From Candidatus Nitrosopumilus sp. (GTDB lineage Archaea; Thermoproteota; Nitrososphaeria; Nitrososphaerales; Nitrosopumilaceae), in the NCBI GenBank assembly GCA_029864805.1, contig JAOTSS010000069.1, positions 1 to 8,907 of the forward strand: a DNA stretch of 8,907 nt, given 5' to 3'. A program made the position numbers and the translations under genes. Positions 6,027 to 8,907 of this stretch are shown piece by piece. The notes below the pieces were generated by a model. It was not told the origin of the DNA and searched no databases. It saw only the letters and a program-made list of their open reading frames with translations. Numbering within the stretch: position 1 is the first letter of the stretch; every line of letters begins with the position of its first letter.

Positions 6027-6884
6027 TTATTTCCTAATGTAGTTTAGAGCAAATTCTACCATTTCTTTTGGTATGTTTCGTTGTGATACTCTTGCCAATC
6101 CTTTGAATTCAACTGTATTGTTCACTTCATGCACAACTAGTCCTCTTTGGTCGTCTTCCATCATGTCAATACCCAATATTCCGCCCCCCATTGCTTTTGA
6201 TGCTTTGACTGCCATATCCTCCATCTCTTTTGTGATCTCACAAAGTTCAGGATCTGCTCCAAGTGCAATATTTGTCTTAAAACCTCCTGAGGATTTTCTA
6301 TACATTGCAGCAATGGGCTCATCTCCTACTGTAATTACTCTAATGTCTCTTGGTGGTCTTTTGATTAATTCTTGTAAATAGTAAATTCTGTCATGTGGGC
6401 TATCTGTGATGTCTCTGATTTCAAAAACTGCCTCCATGGTATCTTTATCTTTTAATGGCATTACTCCTCTCCCCCAGCTTCCTATTACAGGTTTGATGAC
6501 TAGAGGAAATCCTACTTTCTCTAAATTCTTGGCTGCACTTTCACTTGAAAATGAAAAATATGTTTTTGGTGTAGGTATGTTATTTTTTTTTAAAAGTAAC
6601 GTCATAAACATTTTGTTTCCACAAATGTTTGCAACATCAAATTTATTCAAAACAGGAATGTCTAAAAATTCTAAACTTGCAGTAAAGTGAAGGCCTCTGA
6701 AATAACTGACGCATCTTTCTAGGATGACATCACCGAAGTTATAGTCCTCTTTTTTACTATCTGTGTTTATTTGAGTAATTTTTGCATCAAGCATAACTGT
6801 ATCATGTCCTAGATCTGATGCTTCTTTTTGGAGCATCTTCTCTTCCGTTCTGAGGCGGTCAAACACGATACAGACTTTTGACAT
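6027..6884 (-). CDS. argX: ArgX, glutamate--LysW ligase (ATP-grasp)
   Basis: An ATP-grasp ligase expected to join glutamate to the LysW carrier, the first committed step of carrier-based arginine synthesis. In the 285-residue protein FDVANICGNK (82-91), KPVIGSWGRG (131-140), KRPPRDIR (175-182) and HEVNN (252-256) match the LysX/ArgX family. At the specificity position it has Gly262-Leu263. Characterised ArgX enzymes have GF there and LysX enzymes N-[TN], so GL fits the ArgX group with a conservative change. Gene order supports this: it follows argG and carrier copy 1. Its ATG shares one base with the lysW stop (TAATG). The paralogue at 254-1096 is the aminoadipate version. A dual-substrate ligase cannot be excluded from sequence. 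Confidence 0.9.
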   Translation of the reverse strand: MSKVCIVFDRLRTEEKMLQKEASDLGHDTVMLDAKITQINTDSKKEDYNFGDVILERCVSYFRGLHFTASLEFLDIPVLNKFDVANICGNKMFMTLLLKKNNIPTPKTYFSFSSESAAKNLEKVGFPLVIKPVIGSWGRGVMPLKDKDTMEAVFEIRDITDSPHDRIYYLQELIKRPPRDIRVITVGDEPIAAMYRKSSGGFKTNIALGADPELCEITKEMEDMAVKASKAMGGGILGIDMMEDDQRGLVVHEVNNTVEFKGLARVSQRNIPKEMVEFALNYIRK

Positions 6885-7051
6885 TACTCTCCCCAGTCTT
6901 CGCCTACGCTTTCTGCTTGTTTAAGCTCAACATTTGATCCGTCTTTTTTAGATATTTCAAAGTCGGCACCACAATCAGGACAGGAGACAATTTCTCCAAC
7001 TGAGGCATCATCTGGGATGTTTAGTATTGCATCACATTCTGGACAGTTCAT
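6884..7051 (-). CDS. lysW: LysW copy 1 (arginine side, 'ArgW'), amino-group carrier protein
   Basis: A 55-residue acidic carrier protein with two CxxC pairs (C3/C6 and C24/C27) for a zinc ribbon. It ends in the canonical EDWGE, whose last glutamate is the known attachment point for glutamate or aminoadipate. Intermediates stay bound to it while ArgB/LysZ, ArgC/LysY and ArgD/LysJ act. The ATG overlaps the argG stop (ATGA, 7051-7048), and its own stop overlaps the argX start (TAATG), so all three genes are translationally linked. An AAGG lies about a dozen bases before the ATG. Because this is the only copy with the normal terminal Glu, it may serve both pathways; that is inference. Confidence 0.95.
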   Translation of the reverse strand: MNCPECDAILNIPDDASVGEIVSCPDCGADFEISKKDGSNVELKQAESVGEDWGE

Positions 7052-8247
7052 GTTTTTGTTGACCTTTTCTTTTGTAATTTATTAGCTTCTGTTGACTGCA
7101 TTCCCCACAATTCTACAAATCCTTTGGCTAATCTTTGATCAAAAGTTGATTCTGTACCATATGTGGCAATTTCATGACTATACAATGAATTGTCTGATTT
7201 TCTGCCAACAACTCTTAGACTTCCCTTGAACATCTTGAGTTTCACAGTTCCAGAAACTGGTTTTTGTGATTCCTCAATAAATCCATCCAGATCTGCTCTT
7301 AGAGGATCTTGCCAAAGTCCTGAATATACCAAATATGCCCATTCATCGTCAATTAGTGATTTGAACTTGTTTTCATGTTTTGTATGGACCATTTTTTCTA
7401 AATCTGAATGAGATTCAATTAAACAGATTGCAGCAGGAGTTTCATATACTTCTCTAGATTTGATTCCGACAACTCTGTCTTCAATATGATCAACTATTCC
7501 GACACCTGCGTCCCCTGCTTTCTTGTTTATGTATTCAATGAGTTTTTGTGATTCTAATTTCTTTCCATCAACTGCAATTGGAATCCCCTGTTCAAATTTA
7601 ATTTCTAAGTATGATGGTTTATCTGATAAGTTTTTTGTTTTAACCCAAATGAATGCATCATCCGGTGGTTCATTATATGGATCTTCAAGAACTCCACCTT
7701 CTATTGCACGTCCCCATAAATTTTGATCAATACTGAATCTTTTTGCAACGGCATCAATTTCAATTCCATGTTTTTTTGCAAACTTTAATTCAGTTTCTCT
7801 ATCCAAATTTTTATCACGTATGGGTGCTATGATTGGAAGATCTGAGCCAGAACGTAATGTAATGTCAAATCTTACTTGATCATTTCCTTTCCCTGAACAC
7901 CCATGTGCAAGTGAAGTTACTTTTTCTTTTTCTGCAATCTCTAACACTTTTTCTGCAATTAATGGTCTCGCAAGAGCTGTTGCAAGACAATATTTTTTCT
8001 GATAAAGAGCATTTGCTTTAATTGATGGAAAAATGTAATCCTTGACAAATTCTTTTCTAGCATCAATGTTGTAGTGTTTTTTTACACCAAGCTTTTTTGC
8101 TTTGGCTGCAATTTTTTTAGTGTCATCACATTGTCCTACATCTACTGTTACTGTGATGACATCCATATCGTGTTCATCTTGTAAATATTTTACAACTACC
8201 GAAGTATCTAATCCTCCAGAAAATGCTAGAATTCCTTTTTGAGTCAT
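7048..8247 (-). CDS. argG: Argininosuccinate synthase
   Basis: Joins citrulline and aspartate with ATP to give argininosuccinate, the penultimate step of arginine synthesis, in the cytoplasm. The PP-loop AFSGGLDTS is at residues 8-16, YCLATALARP at 86-95 and HGCSGKGNDQVRFD at 115-128, all typical of ArgG. The 399-residue length is normal. I start at ATG 8247, giving MTQKGILAFSGGLD, because the family begins only a few residues before the ATP loop. An in-frame ATG at 8295 would add 16 residues of basic, non-conserved sequence and lies within the AT-rich stretch more likely to be promoter. It is the first gene of the minus-strand cluster and overlaps lysW by four bases. ArgH, its usual partner, is not in the window. 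Confidence 0.95.
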   Translation of the reverse strand: MTQKGILAFSGGLDTSVVVKYLQDEHDMDVITVTVDVGQCDDTKKIAAKAKKLGVKKHYNIDARKEFVKDYIFPSIKANALYQKKYCLATALARPLIAEKVLEIAEKEKVTSLAHGCSGKGNDQVRFDITLRSGSDLPIIAPIRDKNLDRETELKFAKKHGIEIDAVAKRFSIDQNLWGRAIEGGVLEDPYNEPPDDAFIWVKTKNLSDKPSYLEIKFEQGIPIAVDGKKLESQKLIEYINKKAGDAGVGIVDHIEDRVVGIKSREVYETPAAICLIESHSDLEKMVHTKHENKFKSLIDDEWAYLVYSGLWQDPLRADLDGFIEESQKPVSGTVKLKMFKGSLRVVGRKSDNSLYSHEIATYGTESTFDQRLAKGFVELWGMQSTEANKLQKKRSTKT

Positions 8248-8292
8248 AAAACAACTTTTCCGTCGTATTTTGGAATTTATCTTTTGTGATAA

Positions 8293-8310
8293 CATATAAT
8301 CTAAATATTT
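8293..8310 (-). promoter_or_regulatory. Possible box A region for the argG-led operon
   Basis: The minus strand has AATATTTAG followed by ATTATAT here, 46-63 bases before the argG ATG at 8247. A box centred near 8296 would start transcription near 8270, leaving a leader of roughly 20 bases. This would also exclude the upstream ATG at 8295 from the message. The exact element cannot be chosen by eye. Confidence 0.35.
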
Positions 8311-8326
8311 TTGAAAAATTTCTGAC

Positions 8327-8338
8327 TAGCTTGAGCTA
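8327..8338. promoter_or_regulatory. Palindrome TAGCT-TG-AGCTA between divergent genes, candidate operator
   Basis: A perfect inverted repeat with five-base arms and a two-base centre lies in the 132-base gap between argG and the divergent solute-binding-protein gene, between their candidate promoters. Its position would let one protein affect both directions. It does not match the ACGA-AAA-TCGT palindrome at 2554-2564, so a shared regulator is not shown. Confidence 0.3.
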
Positions 8339-8349
8339 AAATTCGATGA

Positions 8350-8357
8350 TTATTTAA
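8350..8357 (+). promoter_or_regulatory. Box A (TATA) for a leaderless transcript of the solute-binding-protein gene
   Basis: TTATTTAA is centred about 26 bases before the ATG at 8380, the normal archaeal spacing from box A to the transcription start. No Shine-Dalgarno lies before the ATG. Together this predicts a message that begins at or next to its start codon, as is common for first genes in archaeal operons. Confidence 0.55.
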
Positions 8358-8379
8358 CCGCCAAATATAACGCTGTTTT

Positions 8380-8907
8380 ATGAAAGCCCGTTCGATTGCT
8401 TCGGTAGGAATTGCAGGAATAATTATGATATTGGTAATTGGTATTGCTCTTAATTCTAGTAATACCTTACATGAAAATAAACTTCGTATTGCATATTTTC
8501 CAAATATCAGTCATGCAATCCCAATAGTTGGAATGGAAAAAGGTTTCTTTGAAAAAAGTATTGACGATGAAATAAAAATTGAAACACGAGTTTTTGATAG
8601 TGGTCCTCAAGCAATAGAATCATTGTTTGCAAATTCCGTTGATCTTGCATATGTTGGACCTGGTCCGGCCATAATTGGATTTTTAAATTCGGAGAATCAT
8701 AATGTGAAAATTCTTGCGGGATCTGCAAGTGGTGGTGCAAGCTTTATTGTACATCCCTCATCAAAAATTAAATCAGTATCTGACTTTGAAGGTAAAAAAA
8801 TTGCTGCACCTCAAATTGGAAATACTCAAGATGTTTCACTACGACACTATCTTTCTGAAAATGGTTTAAAGACTGCAGAAAAAGGAGGCTCTGTAATCGT
8901 TTACAAT
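8380..8907 (+). CDS. ABC-type solute-binding protein, NitT/TauT (NMT1/SsuA-like) family, N-terminal part
   Basis: An open frame of 176 codons runs to the right edge without a stop. Residues 7-24 are strongly hydrophobic (ASVGIAGIIMILVIGIAL) after a short basic start, so the protein is either secreted or, more likely in an archaeon, anchored in the membrane with its binding domain outside. The mature part begins LRIAYFPNISHAIPIVGMEKGFFEK-like, then has SLFANSVDLAYVGPGPAII (about 82-100) and SDFEGKKIAAPQIGNTQD (about 133-150). This is the usual order in NitT/TauT and NMT1/THI5-type binding proteins of sulfonate, nitrate or thiamine-precursor transporters. The ligand cannot be told from this half. 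Permease and ATPase genes would be expected downstream, outside the window. It is divergent from argG. Confidence 0.85.
   Translation, partial: MKARSIASVGIAGIIMILVIGIALNSSNTLHENKLRIAYFPNISHAIPIVGMEKGFFEKSIDDEIKIETRVFDSGPQAIESLFANSVDLAYVGPGPAIIGFLNSENHNVKILAGSASGGASFIVHPSSKIKSVSDFEGKKIAAPQIGNTQDVSLRHYLSENGLKTAEKGGSVIVYN

Noticed and set aside
6583..6594. Long T run inside argX as a possible frameshift or slippage site
   Set aside because: The reading frame through it is intact and encodes the lysine/asparagine stretch LLLKKNN expected at this point; the paralogue also has lysines here.
8248..8295. N-terminal extension of argG from an upstream ATG at 8295
   Set aside because: It would add 16 basic, non-conserved residues before the normal ArgG N-terminus and overlaps the likely promoter; ATG 8247 fits the family start.
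8507..8740. Minus-strand open frame of 77 codons
   Set aside because: It is antisense to the solute-binding-protein gene, His/Gln/Leu-rich and without family features; the plus-strand frame is the real gene.
1..8907. CRISPR arrays, tRNA or rRNA genes, insertion sequences
   Set aside because: No spaced direct repeats, cloverleaf-like segments, transposase frames or terminal inverted repeats were seen; nearly every base outside two short intergenic gaps belongs to a recognised gene.

Overview
The window looks like AT-rich archaeal DNA, most likely an ammonia-oxidising thaumarchaeon of the Nitrosopumilus type. The reasons are the carrier-protein (LysW) route to lysine and arginine, an Lrp/AsnC regulator inside the cluster, overlapping genes, an archaeal box A placed for a leaderless start, and low GC. 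The lineage is inferred from gene content and was not checked by a search.

Almost the whole window is one minus-strand amino-acid biosynthesis cluster. In transcription order (high to low coordinates) it runs: argG; a carrier gene lysW copy 1 ('argW'); argX; argC/lysY; argB/lysZ; argD/lysJ; an Lrp-family regulator. A 98-base intergenic stretch follows, with a possible T-tract terminator and box A. Then come homocitrate synthase, lysW copy 2, lysX, and the start of lysK, which is cut by the window edge. A divergent plus-strand gene (8380 to the right edge) encodes a membrane-anchored solute-binding protein of the NitT/TauT (NMT1/SsuA-like) family.

The logic is two dedicated entry modules feeding one shared set of processing enzymes. 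ArgX should attach glutamate, and LysX alpha-aminoadipate, to the small acidic zinc protein LysW. Single copies of the kinase (LysZ), reductase (LysY), aminotransferase (LysJ) and hydrolase (LysK) would then carry both intermediates to ornithine or lysine. ArgG serves late arginine synthesis and homocitrate synthase starts the lysine branch. ArgF, ArgH, homoaconitase, homoisocitrate dehydrogenase and a dedicated aminoadipate aminotransferase are not in the window.

The most striking observation concerns the two carriers. The arginine-side LysW ends in the canonical EDWGE, but the lysine-side LysW ends in EDWGQ. In characterised LysW the side-chain carboxyl of the terminal glutamate is the attachment point, so a terminal glutamine should not be chargeable by the known mechanism. 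Other points of interest are the NT versus GL specificity motifs in the two ligases, translational-coupling overlaps at both carrier/ligase junctions, a small hairpin that could mask the argC Shine-Dalgarno, and palindromes in both intergenic regions.
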